Positions 53,819 to 63,956 of a stretch of 64,000 nt of DNA are shown piece by piece. The DNA comes from Streptomyces shenzhenensis. Its GTDB lineage: Bacteria > Actinomycetota > Actinomycetes > Streptomycetales > Streptomycetaceae. The DNA lies in assembly GCF_021462265.1 (NCBI RefSeq), contig NZ_JAJONF010000002.1:372001-436000 (forward strand), in the 5' to 3' direction. Below the pieces are notes generated by a model. It was given only the letters and a program-made list of their open reading frames with translations. It made no database searches and had not been told where the DNA came from. A program made the translations under genes and the position numbers. Numbering within the stretch: the first letter of the stretch is position 1; the number at the start of each line of letters is the position of its first letter.

Positions 53819-55549
53819 GTGACCAGTCCGGAGAGTTCCCGTGTCCGACTGCCGCAGCTACGGCTCGACGAACTGCTGGACGAGCTGCGGGCGCGGGTCG
53901 ACGCGGCCCGCCACACCCGTGACCGGGTGCACGGTCTGCTGGAAGCGGTGCTCGCCGTCGGCGGCGAGCTGGATCTGGAACACGTGCTGCACACCGTCGT
54001 GGACGCGGCCGCCGCACTCGTGGACGCCGAATACGCCGCCCTCGGCGTCATCGGACCCGACGGCAGGACCCTCTCGGCGTTCCACACCGCCGGTCTGACC
54101 GAGACGCAGATCGCCGCGATCGGCCCCTACCCGCAGGGGCACGGCATTCCCGGCGAGGCCCGTGATCCGCGGCCGCTGCTGCTGACGAGACTCGGCGGCC
54201 ATCAGGCCGCGTACGGCTTCCCGCCCCACCACCCGCCGGTGAACGGCTTCCTCGGCGTCCCGATCCGCGTCCGCGACCAGGTCTTCGGCAACCTCTACCT
54301 CACCGAGAAGCGCGGCGGAGCCGGGTTCGGCGAGGAGGACGAGGCGATCGTGTCCGCCCTGGCCGTGGCCGCCGGCATGGCCATCGACCACGCCCGGCTG
54401 TACGCGGACTCGCGGCTGCGGGAACGCTGGCTGCGGGCGAACGCCGACATCACCCACAGCCTGATGTCCGGCAGCCCGCGCGCCGAGACGCTCGGCCTGA
54501 TCGCCGAACGGGGCCGGGAGATCACCGGCTCCGCACTGGCCGCGCTCGCCGTCCCGATGGCGGAGACCAAGGCTCTCACCGTGGAGATCGCCGTCGGACT
54601 CGACGCGGAGAACCACCGGGGGCTCGTGCTGCCCCTGCACGAGAGTCTGATGGGGCTGGCGTACACCGCCGCCGCCCCGGTCGCCAGCGACGACATCGCC
54701 CACGACCCGCGTATCTCCCCGGAGCCCCCGCGCTTCAAGGGGCTCGGCCCCGCGGTCGCCGTCCCTGTCGGTACGCCCGAGGGCGGCACCCGGGGCGTGG
54801 TCCTGCTGGCCCGCGAGGCCGGCCGGGCGGTGTTCACGCGGAAGGAGACCGAGTTGCTGCAGGCGTTCTCCGCGCAGGCGTCCCTCGCGCTGGAACTGGC
54901 CGAGCACCGGCAGGACGCCGAGCGGGTCGCCCTGCTGCGGGACCACGAGCGGATCGCCCGTGACCTGCACGACCTGGCCATCCAGCGCCTGTTCGCCACC
55001 GGGATGACACTGCAGAGCACGGGACGCCTCATCGCGCATCCGGAGGCCACCGACCGGGTCCAGCGGGCCGTGGACGACCTCGACGAGACCATCAAGATCA
55101 TCCGGTCGGCCATCTTCGGGCTGCGCCGGCACGAGGGCGCCACCGCCGACGGGCTGCGGGCCCGGGTGGTGGACGCGGTGGGCGAGGCCGTTCCCGAGCT
55201 GGGCTTCACCCCGGTCCTGCGGATCGAGGGCCTGCTGGATACCCAGGTGCCGCGAGAGGTCGCCGACGACATTCTGGCCGTGCTCGCCGAGTCCCTCACC
55301 GGCATCGCCCGGCACGCCCGCGCGAGCCGCGCGCAGGTGGTGCTCACGACAGACGGCCGCGAAGTGGTGCTGACGGTCTCGGACAACGGCGCGGGCGCCC
55401 TGGACGCAGCCGGCGCGGGCGGTCTGCGCGCCATGGCCGAGCTGGCGGAACGGCGGGGCGGCCACCTGAGTGCGTCCCGTCGCGACGACGGCGGCACGGA
55501 ACTGACGTGGCGGGTCCCGCTGCCTGCGGAGCAGGGGCCCGGAGACTGA
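53819..55549 (+). CDS. DosS/DosT-like heme-GAF sensor histidine kinase
   Basis: About 576 residues. GAF-A (near 45-195) contains GFPPHHPPVNGFLGVP and VFGNLYLTEK. The second His (residue 138) and Tyr160 match the proximal haem ligand H149 and distal Y171 of M. tuberculosis DosS. GAF-B spans about 205-360. The HisKA_3 motif RDLHDLAIQRLFATGMTLQS has His384. In the ATPase domain, the N-box reads AESLTGIARHARAS: the usual Asn is Gly495, while SDNGAGALDAAG is present. Oxygen/NO/CO sensing is inferred from DosS. AGGAGGAG precedes the GTG. No cognate DevR/OsdR gene adjoins it. Confidence 0.92.
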   Translation: MTSPESSRVRLPQLRLDELLDELRARVDAARHTRDRVHGLLEAVLAVGGELDLEHVLHTVVDAAAALVDAEYAALGVIGPDGRTLSAFHTAGLTETQIAAIGPYPQGHGIPGEARDPRPLLLTRLGGHQAAYGFPPHHPPVNGFLGVPIRVRDQVFGNLYLTEKRGGAGFGEEDEAIVSALAVAAGMAIDHARLYADSRLRERWLRANADITHSLMSGSPRAETLGLIAERGREITGSALAALAVPMAETKALTVEIAVGLDAENHRGLVLPLHESLMGLAYTAAAPVASDDIAHDPRISPEPPRFKGLGPAVAVPVGTPEGGTRGVVLLAREAGRAVFTRKETELLQAFSAQASLALELAEHRQDAERVALLRDHERIARDLHDLAIQRLFATGMTLQSTGRLIAHPEATDRVQRAVDDLDETIKIIRSAIFGLRRHEGATADGLRARVVDAVGEAVPELGFTPVLRIEGLLDTQVPREVADDILAVLAESLTGIARHARASRAQVVLTTDGREVVLTVSDNGAGALDAAGAGGLRAMAELAERRGGHLSASRRDDGGTELTWRVPLPAEQGPGD

Positions 55550-55656
55550 GCCGGAGGCCTCGGCCGGTTCCCTCTCTGCGAAGGGCCGCTCGGCAGCCCG
55601 CGAACGGCTTCGGCGGCGCAAGGGGGGTCACGGCCCCACTGCGACCCGTGCCCGGC

Positions 55657-55862
55657 TGACGCATGCCCCGGTTCGGCAGGTACGGGGACTCGGCTGTCGG
55701 CCAGGGCGTGCCGACGGGCCTGCTGTGACGCGTGCCCCGGTTCGACCGGCGCGGGGGACCGGTTGCCGGCCACGGCGCGCCATGGGCCTCGCTGTGACCT
55801 GTGCCCCGGTTCGGCGGGCGTGGGGAACCGGACGTCGGCCACGGCGCGCCTGGCACCCGGCG
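55657..55862. repeat. Three 69-bp tandem repeats
   Basis: Units start at 55657, 55726 and 55795 with TGACGCATGCCCCGGTTCG-like heads and share GGCCACGGCGCGCC-like ends. The period equals 23 codons, so all frames repeat. No start codon with a ribosome site was found, so noncoding is favoured. Confidence 0.8.
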
Positions 55863-55880
55863 TGGCGCCGGGTGCCAGGC
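55848..55880 (-). terminator. Terminator of the DUF1876 gene
   Basis: GCCTGGCACCCGGCG and CGCCGGGTGCCAGGC form a perfect 15-bp stem with a TGG loop, about 20 nt past the DUF1876 stop. The left arm overlaps the last 69-bp repeat. Confidence 0.85.
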
Positions 55881-55901
55881 CGGTCCGCGGACCCGTGCGG
55901 A

Positions 55902-56189
55902 CTACATGGGCCAGCCGGCGCTCTGCGCGGTGGTCGTCCGGGGGCCGGCCACGCCCTGGACATCGTTCTCGGCGATGTGCAGCAACTGGTGGCCGAGATC
56001 CTCCATGGCCCGGCCCGCGGCCAGTTCGTCGCCGATCTCCGGCACATTCGTGTCCGCGGGGTTGCAGTGCGCGGTCCCGCGGCCGATGAGCTCGGTGGTA
56101 CCGGTGTCCAGCACCACCTGCGCCTTCGTCGTCCCGTCCTCGTCCTCGAAGAGGTGGAGACGGACCTTCCACTGCTCTGTGTGCGACAT
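55902..56189 (-). CDS. DUF1876 protein (Rv1738/Rv2632c family)
   Basis: About 95 residues. Begins EQWKVRLHLFEDEDGTTKAQ and has GRGTAHCNPADTNVPEIGDE and AMEDLGHQLLHIAENDVQGV. Mycobacterial Rv1738 and Rv2632c are dormancy-induced; the Rv1738 fold resembles hibernation-promoting factors, suggesting but not proving ribosome binding. AAGGAGAGAGCG precedes the ATG. A boxed promoter and strong terminator make it a single-gene unit. Confidence 0.88.
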   Translation of the reverse strand: MSHTEQWKVRLHLFEDEDGTTKAQVVLDTGTTELIGRGTAHCNPADTNVPEIGDELAAGRAMEDLGHQLLHIAENDVQGVAGPRTTTAQSAGWPM

Positions 56190-56342
56190 CGCTCTCTCCT
56201 TGCCTCCACGCGCCTGTGGGATGCCGGCCGCAGCTTCGTCCGCCTGGCTGCCACGTCACGCGGCCCGGGCCGACGAAGCCGGGTGCCAGGCCTCCGGCAG
56301 GCCGCACCTCGGTCCCCCTCCTCTCACTTCTCTCACTTCTCC

Positions 56343-56385
56343 ACTCTCGGACAGGGCGGCCCTCGGTCACAGGGCCGAACGGCCC
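56343..56385 (-). promoter_or_regulatory. Boxed promoter of the DUF1876 gene
   Basis: GGGCCGAACGGCCC (56372-56385) is followed after 23 nt by minus-strand GAGAGT+GG (56348-56341). The transcript would have a leader of about 145 nt. Confidence 0.58.
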
Positions 56386-56557
56386 TGCGGGACCGGCGTC
56401 CGGTCCGGGCGGCACCTGCCCGCCGCACCGGCCGCCGCGACCGCAGCCGGAGCGGCACCCCTGTGCCCGGCTCTCTGACGGGACCCGGGCCGAGTCAGTG
56501 CGGGTGCCCAGCGCAGACCACTCCGAGCGGAGCCACAGGGCGCGGGACCGTGCCCAG

Positions 56558-56622
56558 GGGCCGATCGCCCTCGTACAGGTGCCGTTCGGCCTCTGTGGCC
56601 GGCTCCCGGCAAGGAGCAGCCT
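56558..56622 (+). promoter_or_regulatory. Two-box promoter of the GAF regulator gene
   Basis: GGGCCGATCGCCCT (56558-56571) and GTGCCGTTCGGCCT (56579-56592) are 21 bp apart; CAGCCT (56617-56622) is exactly 24 nt on, followed by TG rather than GG. A further GGGACCGTGCCC lies at 56544. Confidence 0.55.
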
Positions 56623-56662
56623 TGACACGAGCCGTCGAGCAGGACGTGCAGAGGGTGGAGCC

Positions 56663-57967
56663 ATGGACGCTTCCGGTGCCGGCGCGGTCGCTTTGCTGCG
56701 TGCCGCTCACGAACGGTTCGTGACCTCGGCCGGCCGGGGGCCGGAGGTACGAGGCCTCGTGGCCGACTCCTGGCGGCGCTGTGCGGCCGGCGGGATGCGA
56801 CCCGACGGCGGCGACCCGCCCCCGCTGCTCCGGCCCCCCGCCGAGCTGGACGCCTGCCGCCTGACGCATCCGCTCGCCGCCGTACTGCCCCTCTTCCGTG
56901 ACCTCCTGGGTCCCGGCGCCGCCGACGACGGGCACGTGTTCGCGGTCGGCGACGCGGACGGCACCCTGCTCTGGGTCGAGGGGGACGCGCAGGCCATCAG
57001 GCGGGCCGAGCGGATGCGGTTCGTCGCGGGAGCCGGCTGGGCGGAACGCACCGCAGGCACCAACGCCCCCGGAACCGCCCTGCGGCTGGGGCGCCCCGTG
57101 CAGATCGTCACCGGCGAGCACTACAGCGCCGCCGTGCACGACTGGTCCTGCGCCGCCGCCCCGGTGCGCGATCCCGTCACCGGACGGGTGGTCGGCGTGG
57201 TCGACCTGTCTGGCGGCGCCACCATCGCCACACCCCCGGCCCTGGCCGCCGTACGCGGCGCCGCGCTGGCGGCCGAGGCGCAACTCGCCCGCTCACCCGC
57301 CTCCGTACCCTTCCCGGGGCCTGACGCGGCTCCGGGTGAGATGCGGCTCTCGGCGCTGGGCCGGGACCACGCCGTGCTGGAGTACGGGGACCATGTGGTC
57401 CGACTCAGCCCGCGGCACAGCGAGATCGTGCTGGCCCTCGCGCTCGTCGGCCGCGGCATGACCGGGGAGCAGCTCGCCGTGGACCTCTCGGAGCGCGAGA
57501 TCCCGGCCTCCACACTGCGCGCCGAGATGACCCGGCTGCGTGCCGTGCTGGGTGCGGATCTGCTCGGGTCCCGCCCGTACACCCTGCTCCGCCCCGCACG
57601 CACCGACGCCGACGACGTGTCCCGGCTGCTGGCCGCGGGCCGCGTCCACGAGGCGCTCGACCGCTATCGCGGCCCGCTGCTGCCGTGCTCCGAGGCACCC
57701 GTCGTCGTAGAGCAACGCAGGTGCCTGGAGCAGCAGTTGCGCGCAGCCGTACTCGCCGCCGGGGACGCCGGCCTGCTGCGCCGCTGGGTCGGCGCGACCT
57801 GGGGCGCCGAGGACACGGGCGCCTGGGCGGCGCTCGCCCACACCCTTCCCGGCGGCTCCCCGCAGCGCGCCGCCGCGGCCGCCCGCGCTCGCGCACTGGC
57901 CCCCGCGACGCCCGCGTTCCCCCAGCTCCGCACGGATGCAGCGGTGTTGCAGCGTTTCCGCTCCTAG
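56663..57967 (+). CDS. GAF-domain regulator with OmpR/SARP-like DNA-binding domain
   Basis: About 434 residues. The first 215 match the N-terminus of AcoR-type activators (LVADSWRRC, FVAGAGWAERTAGTNAPGTA, HDWSCAAAPVRDPVTGRVVG). Instead of a sigma-54 AAA+ module, a winged-helix-like segment follows (LSPRHSEIVLALALVGRGM, IPASTLRAEMTRLRAVLG), then BTAD-like helices (AGRVHEALDRYRGPLLP). AcoR family members activate alcohol or acetoin catabolism. Its place before the ALDH-DUF779-ADH genes suggests it controls them. GGTGGAGCC precedes the ATG. Confidence 0.8.
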   Translation: MDASGAGAVALLRAAHERFVTSAGRGPEVRGLVADSWRRCAAGGMRPDGGDPPPLLRPPAELDACRLTHPLAAVLPLFRDLLGPGAADDGHVFAVGDADGTLLWVEGDAQAIRRAERMRFVAGAGWAERTAGTNAPGTALRLGRPVQIVTGEHYSAAVHDWSCAAAPVRDPVTGRVVGVVDLSGGATIATPPALAAVRGAALAAEAQLARSPASVPFPGPDAAPGEMRLSALGRDHAVLEYGDHVVRLSPRHSEIVLALALVGRGMTGEQLAVDLSEREIPASTLRAEMTRLRAVLGADLLGSRPYTLLRPARTDADDVSRLLAAGRVHEALDRYRGPLLPCSEAPVVVEQRRCLEQQLRAAVLAAGDAGLLRRWVGATWGAEDTGAWAALAHTLPGGSPQRAAAAARARALAPATPAFPQLRTDAAVLQRFRS

Positions 57968-58035
57968 CGTCCTGAGAGCACCACCACTCGTCGTGCTCGA
58001 AACGGGACGAGACAGGGAGAGAGAAGGGGACGGTC

Positions 58036-59556
58036 ATGAAGTACCAGCCTCCGGGCACCCCGGGCAGCGTCGTGGACGTCGCCCCACGCTACGAGAACTT
58101 CATCGGCGGCAAGTGGGAGGCACCCACCACCGGCGAGTACAAGCCCAACCTGTGCCCGGCCACCGCCAAGCCCATCTGCGACATCCCGAAGTCGGCGGCC
58201 GAGGACATCGAACTCGCCCTGGACGCCGCGCACTCGGCCAAGGACAAGTGGGGCGAGGCCTCCACCGCCCAGCGCGCCGCGGTCCTCAACAAGATGGCCG
58301 ACGCCATCGACGCCCACCGCGAGGAACTCGCCGTCGCCGAGAGCTGGGACAACGGCAAGCCGGTCCGCGAGACCCTGGCCGCCGACATCCCGCTGGCCGC
58401 CGACCACTTCCGCTACTTCGCGGCCGCGATCCGCGCCGAGGAGAGCGAGATCACCGAGATCGACAAGGACACCATCGCCTACCACTTCCACGAGCCGCTG
58501 GGCGTGGTCGGACAGATCATCCCGTTCAACTTCCCGCTGCTGATGGCCGCGTGGAAGCTGGCCCCGGCCCTCGCCGCCGGCAACGCCACCGTCATCAAGC
58601 CCGCCTCGCCGACCCCGTGGTCGATCCTCAAGCTCATGGAGGTCGTCGGCGACATCGTCCCGCCCGGCGTGCTCAACGTCGTCAACGGACCCGGCGCCGA
58701 GATCGGCAAGGCCCTCGCCGCCAACAAGCGCATCGCCAAGGTCGCCTTCACCGGCGAGACCACCACCGGCCGCCTGATCATGCAGTACGCGGCCCAGAAC
58801 ATCATCCCCGTCACGCTGGAGCTGGGCGGCAAGTCGCCGAACATCTTCTTCGGCGACGTCGCCGCCAAGGACGACGACTTCCTCGACAAGGCCGTCGAGG
58901 GACTCGTCCTGTACGCGTTCAACAAGGGCGAGGTCTGCACCTGCCCCTCGCGCGCCCTGATCCAGGAGGACATCTACGAGGAGTTCATGGGCCGCTGCCT
59001 GGAGCGGATCCGCGCCATCAAGCAGGGCGACCCGCTCGACACCGAGACCATGATCGGTCCCCAGGTGTCGAAGCAGCAGATCGAGAAGATCGCGTCGTAC
59101 GTCGAGATCGGCGTGAAGGAAGGCGCCGAACTTCTCGCCGGCGGCCACCGGACCACACTCGGAGGGGAGTTCGCGGACGGCTACTTCTACGAGCCGACCG
59201 TGCTCAAGGGCCACAACAGGATGCGGGTCTTCCAGGAGGAGATCTTCGGACCCGTCCTCGCCGTCACCACCTTCAAGGACGAGGCGGAGGCCCTCGCCCT
59301 CGCCAACGACACGCTCTACGGCCTCGGCGCCGGCGTGTGGACCCGCGACGGCGCGCTCGCCTACCGGATGGGCCGCGCCATCAAGGCCGGCCGGGTCTGG
59401 ACGAACTGCTACCACCAGTACCCCGCGGGTGCCGCGTTCGGTGGCTACAAGGTCTCCGGCATCGGCCGCGAGACGCACAAGATGATGCTCGACCACTACA
59501 GCCAGACCAAGAACCTCCTGGTCAGCTACGGCACCAAGCCGATGGGGCTGTTCTAG
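58036..59556 (+). CDS. NAD+-dependent aldehyde dehydrogenase (acetaldehyde type)
   Basis: About 506 residues. Catalytic marks are [15 protein letters not shown] (general base Glu) and [14 protein letters not shown] (nucleophilic Cys), with [20 protein letters not shown] and [10 protein letters not shown] for cofactor binding. Closest in character to ExaC/AldB enzymes that oxidise acetaldehyde in ethanol catabolism. Starts 68 nt after the regulator and is followed 15 nt later by DUF779, a common companion. Confidence 0.95.
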   Translation: MKYQPPGTPGSVVDVAPRYENFIGGKWEAPTTGEYKPNLCPATAKPICDIPKSAAEDIELALDAAHSAKDKWGEASTAQRAAVLNKMADAIDAHREELAVAESWDNGKPVRETLAADIPLAADHFRYFAAAIRAEESEITEIDKDTIAYHFHEPLGVVGQIIPFNFPLLMAAWKLAPALAAGNATVIKPASPTPWSILKLMEVVGDIVPPGVLNVVNGPGAEIGKALAANKRIAKVAFTGETTTGRLIMQYAAQNIIPVTLELGGKSPNIFFGDVAAKDDDFLDKAVEGLVLYAFNKGEVCTCPSRALIQEDIYEEFMGRCLERIRAIKQGDPLDTETMIGPQVSKQQIEKIASYVEIGVKEGAELLAGGHRTTLGGEFADGYFYEPTVLKGHNRMRVFQEEIFGPVLAVTTFKDEAEALALANDTLYGLGAGVWTRDGALAYRMGRAIKAGRVWTNCYHQYPAGAAFGGYKVSGIGRETHKMMLDHYSQTKNLLVSYGTKPMGLF

Positions 59557-59571
59557 AAGGAGCGCGGTGAC

Positions 59572-59949
59572 ATGTCCGTCAGTTCGGCGATCGTCGAGAA
59601 CGGCACCGCCGGACGCATCACCGTCACCCGGGCGGCCCGCAGGGCGATCGACACCCTGCTCGCCGCCCAGGGCGGACCGGTGATGTTCGTCCAGTCCGCC
59701 GGCTGCTGCGACGGCAGCGACCCCATGTGCTTCCCCAACGGCGAGTTCCTGCTGGGGGAGGGCGACATGCTCGTCGGCGTGGTGCACGGCTGCACCTTCC
59801 ACATGAACGCCGACCAGTACGAGGCGCTCGGCCGCCCCCGCCTCGTCCTGGACGTCGAACCGGGCACCCCGGGCGGCTTCTCCCTCGCGGCCGGGGACGG
59901 ACTGCGCTTCGTCACCCGGACCAAGGCGCCCGAACGCCACACCAGTTGA
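59572..59949 (+). CDS. DUF779 protein
   Basis: About 125 residues. Cys-rich core FVQSAGCCDGSDPMCFPNGE and VVHGCTFHMNADQYEALG, residues that could bind a metal. Function unknown; regularly encoded with aldehyde or alcohol dehydrogenases. GAAGGAGCG ribosome site; 10 nt before adh. Confidence 0.88.
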   Translation: MSVSSAIVENGTAGRITVTRAARRAIDTLLAAQGGPVMFVQSAGCCDGSDPMCFPNGEFLLGEGDMLVGVVHGCTFHMNADQYEALGRPRLVLDVEPGTPGGFSLAAGDGLRFVTRTKAPERHTS

Positions 59950-59959
59950 GGAGCAGATC

Positions 59960-60973
59960 ATGAAGGCAGCGGTCGTCACCGACTTCGGCAAGCCCCTGGA
60001 AATCCAGGACCTGCCCGTCCCCACCCCCGGCCCCGGCGAAGTGCTCGTCCGCATGGAGGCCTCCGGGCTGTGCCACACCGACATCCACGCCGCCCACGGC
60101 GACTGGCCGGTCAAGCCCCACCCGCCGTTCGTCCCCGGCCACGAGGGCATCGGCCCCGTGGAGGCCGTCGGCGCCGGCGTTTCCGAGGACCTCCTCGGCA
60201 GGCGGGTCGCCGTCCCGTGGCTCGGCTCGTCCTGCGGCACCTGCCGCTACTGCGTCTCCGGCTGGGAGACCCTGTGCGAGTCCCAGGTCAACTCCGGCTA
60301 CTCCGTCGACGGTTGCTACGCCGAGTACGCCGTCGCGAACGCGGGCGCGACCGTTCCGGTCCCCGACGGCGTGACGTCCTTCGACGCGGCCCCGCTGACC
60401 TGCGCCGGCGTCACCACCTACAAGGCGATCAAGGTCGCCCGGGTGGTGCCCGCCGAACGGGTCGCCGTCTTCGGCGTCGGCGGCCTCGGCCACCTCGCCG
60501 TGCAGTACGCGCGGCTGGTCGGCGGACTGGTCACCGCGGTCGACCTGGAGCCGGACAAGCTGGGCCTGGCCCACCGGCTCGGCGCCGACCAGATCGTCAA
60601 CGCCCGCACCCACGACCCGGTCGAGGAGATCAAGAAGGCCGGCGGCGCGGATGTCGCCGTGGTGCTCGCCGCCGCGCCGAAGGCCTTCGAGCAGGCCTAC
60701 CGGTCGCTCAACCGCGGCGGACGCCTCGTGATGGTCGCCCTGCCCGCCGACAACGCGGCGGTCACCGTGCCGATCTTCGAGACCGTCCTCGGCGGCATCT
60801 CCGTGATCGGCTCCATCGTCGGCACCCGCCAGGACCTGGCCGAGGTGTTCGCGCTGCACGCCGTCGGACGCACCCAGGTCATCGCCGAACCCCGGCGCCT
60901 CGACCAGGTCAACGACGCCTTCGACGAGGTCCTCGGCGGACGGGCCGAGGCCCGGCTCGTCTTCCGGTTCTGA
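59960..60973 (+). CDS. adhP: Zinc-dependent alcohol dehydrogenase (AdhP type)
   Basis: About 337 residues. Catalytic zinc ligands in GLCHTDIHAAHGDW and PGHEGIGPVEAVG. Structural zinc is bound by four Cys in SSCGTCRYCVSGWETLC, and the NAD fold shows VFGVGGLGHLAVQYA. Interconverts primary alcohols and aldehydes; with the ALDH it forms an ethanol/acetaldehyde pathway, direction depending on redox state. GAGGAGC precedes the ATG. Confidence 0.94.
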   Translation: MKAAVVTDFGKPLEIQDLPVPTPGPGEVLVRMEASGLCHTDIHAAHGDWPVKPHPPFVPGHEGIGPVEAVGAGVSEDLLGRRVAVPWLGSSCGTCRYCVSGWETLCESQVNSGYSVDGCYAEYAVANAGATVPVPDGVTSFDAAPLTCAGVTTYKAIKVARVVPAERVAVFGVGGLGHLAVQYARLVGGLVTAVDLEPDKLGLAHRLGADQIVNARTHDPVEEIKKAGGADVAVVLAAAPKAFEQAYRSLNRGGRLVMVALPADNAAVTVPIFETVLGGISVIGSIVGTRQDLAEVFALHAVGRTQVIAEPRRLDQVNDAFDEVLGGRAEARLVFRF

Positions 60974-60978
60974 GAGTT

Positions 60979-61008
60979 CCGCGGCCCGGCGGATGCGCCG
61001 GGCCGCGG
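60979..61008 (+). terminator. Hairpin between adhP and pntAA
   Basis: CCGCGGCCCGGCG and CGCCGGGCCGCGG form a perfect 13-bp stem with a GATG loop. It ends about 16 nt before pntAA, so it may be a partial terminator or a stabilising element within one operon. Confidence 0.7.
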
Positions 61009-61024
61009 GGAGAGGCAGCAGATC

Positions 61025-62140
61025 ATGGCCACCGTCACCGTGGGCGCCGTACGGGAGCGGGCACCCGGCGAACGCCGCGTCGCGCTCGTCCCCGAGGCCG
61101 TCACCCTTCTGCGCCGGGCCGGCGCCGACGTCCTGGTCGAGACCGGGGCGGGTTCGGGTGCCTGGTTCACCGACGCCGACTACACCGACGCGGGCGCCAC
61201 CGTCGTACCCCCGGACGAGCTGTACGCCCGGGCCGACGCCGTCCTGTGCGTGGCACCGCCCGACCCGGAGACCGCCGAGGCCCTGCGCTCCGGGCAGACC
61301 CTGATCGGCCTGCTCGAACCGCTGCGCCACCCCGACCTGGTCGCCGGCCTGCACCGGCGCGGCGTGCGCACGGTGAGCCTCGATCTGCTGCCCCGCACCC
61401 TCAGCCGCGCCCAGTCCATGGACGCGCTCACCTCACAGGCCAACGTCGCCGGCTACAAGGCCGCCCTGCTGGCCGCCGACACCTACGACCGCTTCCTGCC
61501 GATGCTCACCACCGCGGCGGGCACCATGCGTCCAGCGCAGGTCCTGGTCCTCGGCGCCGGAGTGGCGGGACTGCAGGCCGTCGCCACGGCCCGCCGCCTC
61601 GGCGCCGTCGTCACGGCGTACGACGTACGCCCCGCGTCACGAGGGGAGGTGGAGTCACTGGGCGCCCGGTTCCTCGACATCCAGAGCCCTGCTGAGGAGG
61701 AACCGGACGCTCGACGGGGCGGCTACGCAAGGGAACTGACGTCCGAGGAGCAGCAGGCGCAGCGTGCCGCGCTGGACGCGCACATCGCCCGCTCCGACAT
61801 CGTCATCACCACCGCCCAGGTGCCCGGCCGCAAACCCCCGCTCCTGGTCACCTCCGCCGTACTGGACCGCATGCACCCCGGCTCGGTCGTCGTCGACCTG
61901 GCCGCGAGCGAACTCGGCGGCAACGTCGAGGACTCCGAACCCGACAAGACCGACATCCTGCCGAACGGCGTGACCCTGGTCGGCGCCGGGCATCTGCCGT
62001 CCGCCATGGCCACCGCCGCCTCCACCGCCTACGCCCGCAACCTCGTCGCCCTGCTGCGTCACCTCGTACGCGACGGCGCGCTCGTCCTCGACCCGGACGA
62101 CGAGATCACCAGCGCCCTCCTCGGAGGTGAACCCTCATGA
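61025..62140 (+). CDS. pntAA: NAD(P) transhydrogenase alpha subunit, soluble part (PntAA)
   Basis: About 371 residues, the NAD(H)-binding domain I: VGAVRERAPGERRVALVPEA at the N-terminus, MDALTSQANVAGYKAALLAA near 130 and the Rossmann loop VLVLGAGVAGLQAVATARRL near 170. It works with PntAB and PntB in the membrane, coupling hydride transfer between NAD(H) and NADP(H) to the proton gradient. The ATG of pntAB overlaps its stop. Confidence 0.95.
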   Translation: MATVTVGAVRERAPGERRVALVPEAVTLLRRAGADVLVETGAGSGAWFTDADYTDAGATVVPPDELYARADAVLCVAPPDPETAEALRSGQTLIGLLEPLRHPDLVAGLHRRGVRTVSLDLLPRTLSRAQSMDALTSQANVAGYKAALLAADTYDRFLPMLTTAAGTMRPAQVLVLGAGVAGLQAVATARRLGAVVTAYDVRPASRGEVESLGARFLDIQSPAEEEPDARRGGYARELTSEEQQAQRAALDAHIARSDIVITTAQVPGRKPPLLVTSAVLDRMHPGSVVVDLAASELGGNVEDSEPDKTDILPNGVTLVGAGHLPSAMATAASTAYARNLVALLRHLVRDGALVLDPDDEITSALLGGEPS

Positions 62141-62457
62141 ACGACCTCGACCTCCTCACCGCGATCACCGTCTTCGTGCTGAGCGTCCTCGTCGGCGTCG
62201 AGGTGATCAGCAAGGTGCCCGCCACCCTGCACACGCCCCTGATGTCCGGCTCCAACTCGGTGCACGGCATCGTCGTCATCGGCGCCATGCTGATCGCCGC
62301 CGGGTCGCACACCTGGCTCGGCTACCTCCTCGCCTTCGTGGCCATGGTGTTCGGCGGGATGAACGTGGTCGGCGGCTACGCCGTCACCGACCGCATGCTG
62401 GAGATGTTCCGGGCCAGGCCGCCCGAGACCCCGAAGAACCCGAAGGCCGAGGTGTGA
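62137..62457 (+). CDS. pntAB: NAD(P) transhydrogenase alpha subunit, membrane part (PntAB)
   Basis: About 106 residues with three helices (LLTAITVFVLSVLVGVEVIS, GIVVIGAMLIAAGSHTWLGY, the LAFVAMVFGGMNVVGGYAVT region). Contains the conserved STLHTPLMSGSN-type motif as ATLHTPLMSGSNSVHG. Split alpha subunits of this kind are usual in actinobacteria. Confidence 0.94.
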   Translation: MNDLDLLTAITVFVLSVLVGVEVISKVPATLHTPLMSGSNSVHGIVVIGAMLIAAGSHTWLGYLLAFVAMVFGGMNVVGGYAVTDRMLEMFRARPPETPKNPKAEV

Positions 62458-62462
62458 CCACC

Positions 62463-63881
<1,419 letters not shown>

Positions 63882-63937
63882 CCGCACACCACCGTGGGCC
63901 CGCGCCGGGGACGGCGGGGGCCCACCGTGGTGTGCGG
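63882..63937. terminator. Terminator after pntB
   Basis: Arms 63882-63901 and 63918-63937 pair at 19 of 20 positions around a 16-nt GC-rich loop. It separates pntB from a convergent gene end. Confidence 0.88.
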
Positions 63938-63956
63938 CGGCCCGCCGCCCCTCACC

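Noticed and set aside
57936..57965. Direct repeat TGCAGCG at the end of the GAF regulator gene as an operator for ALDH
   Set aside because: The two copies are inside coding sequence and too short to distinguish from chance without comparison.
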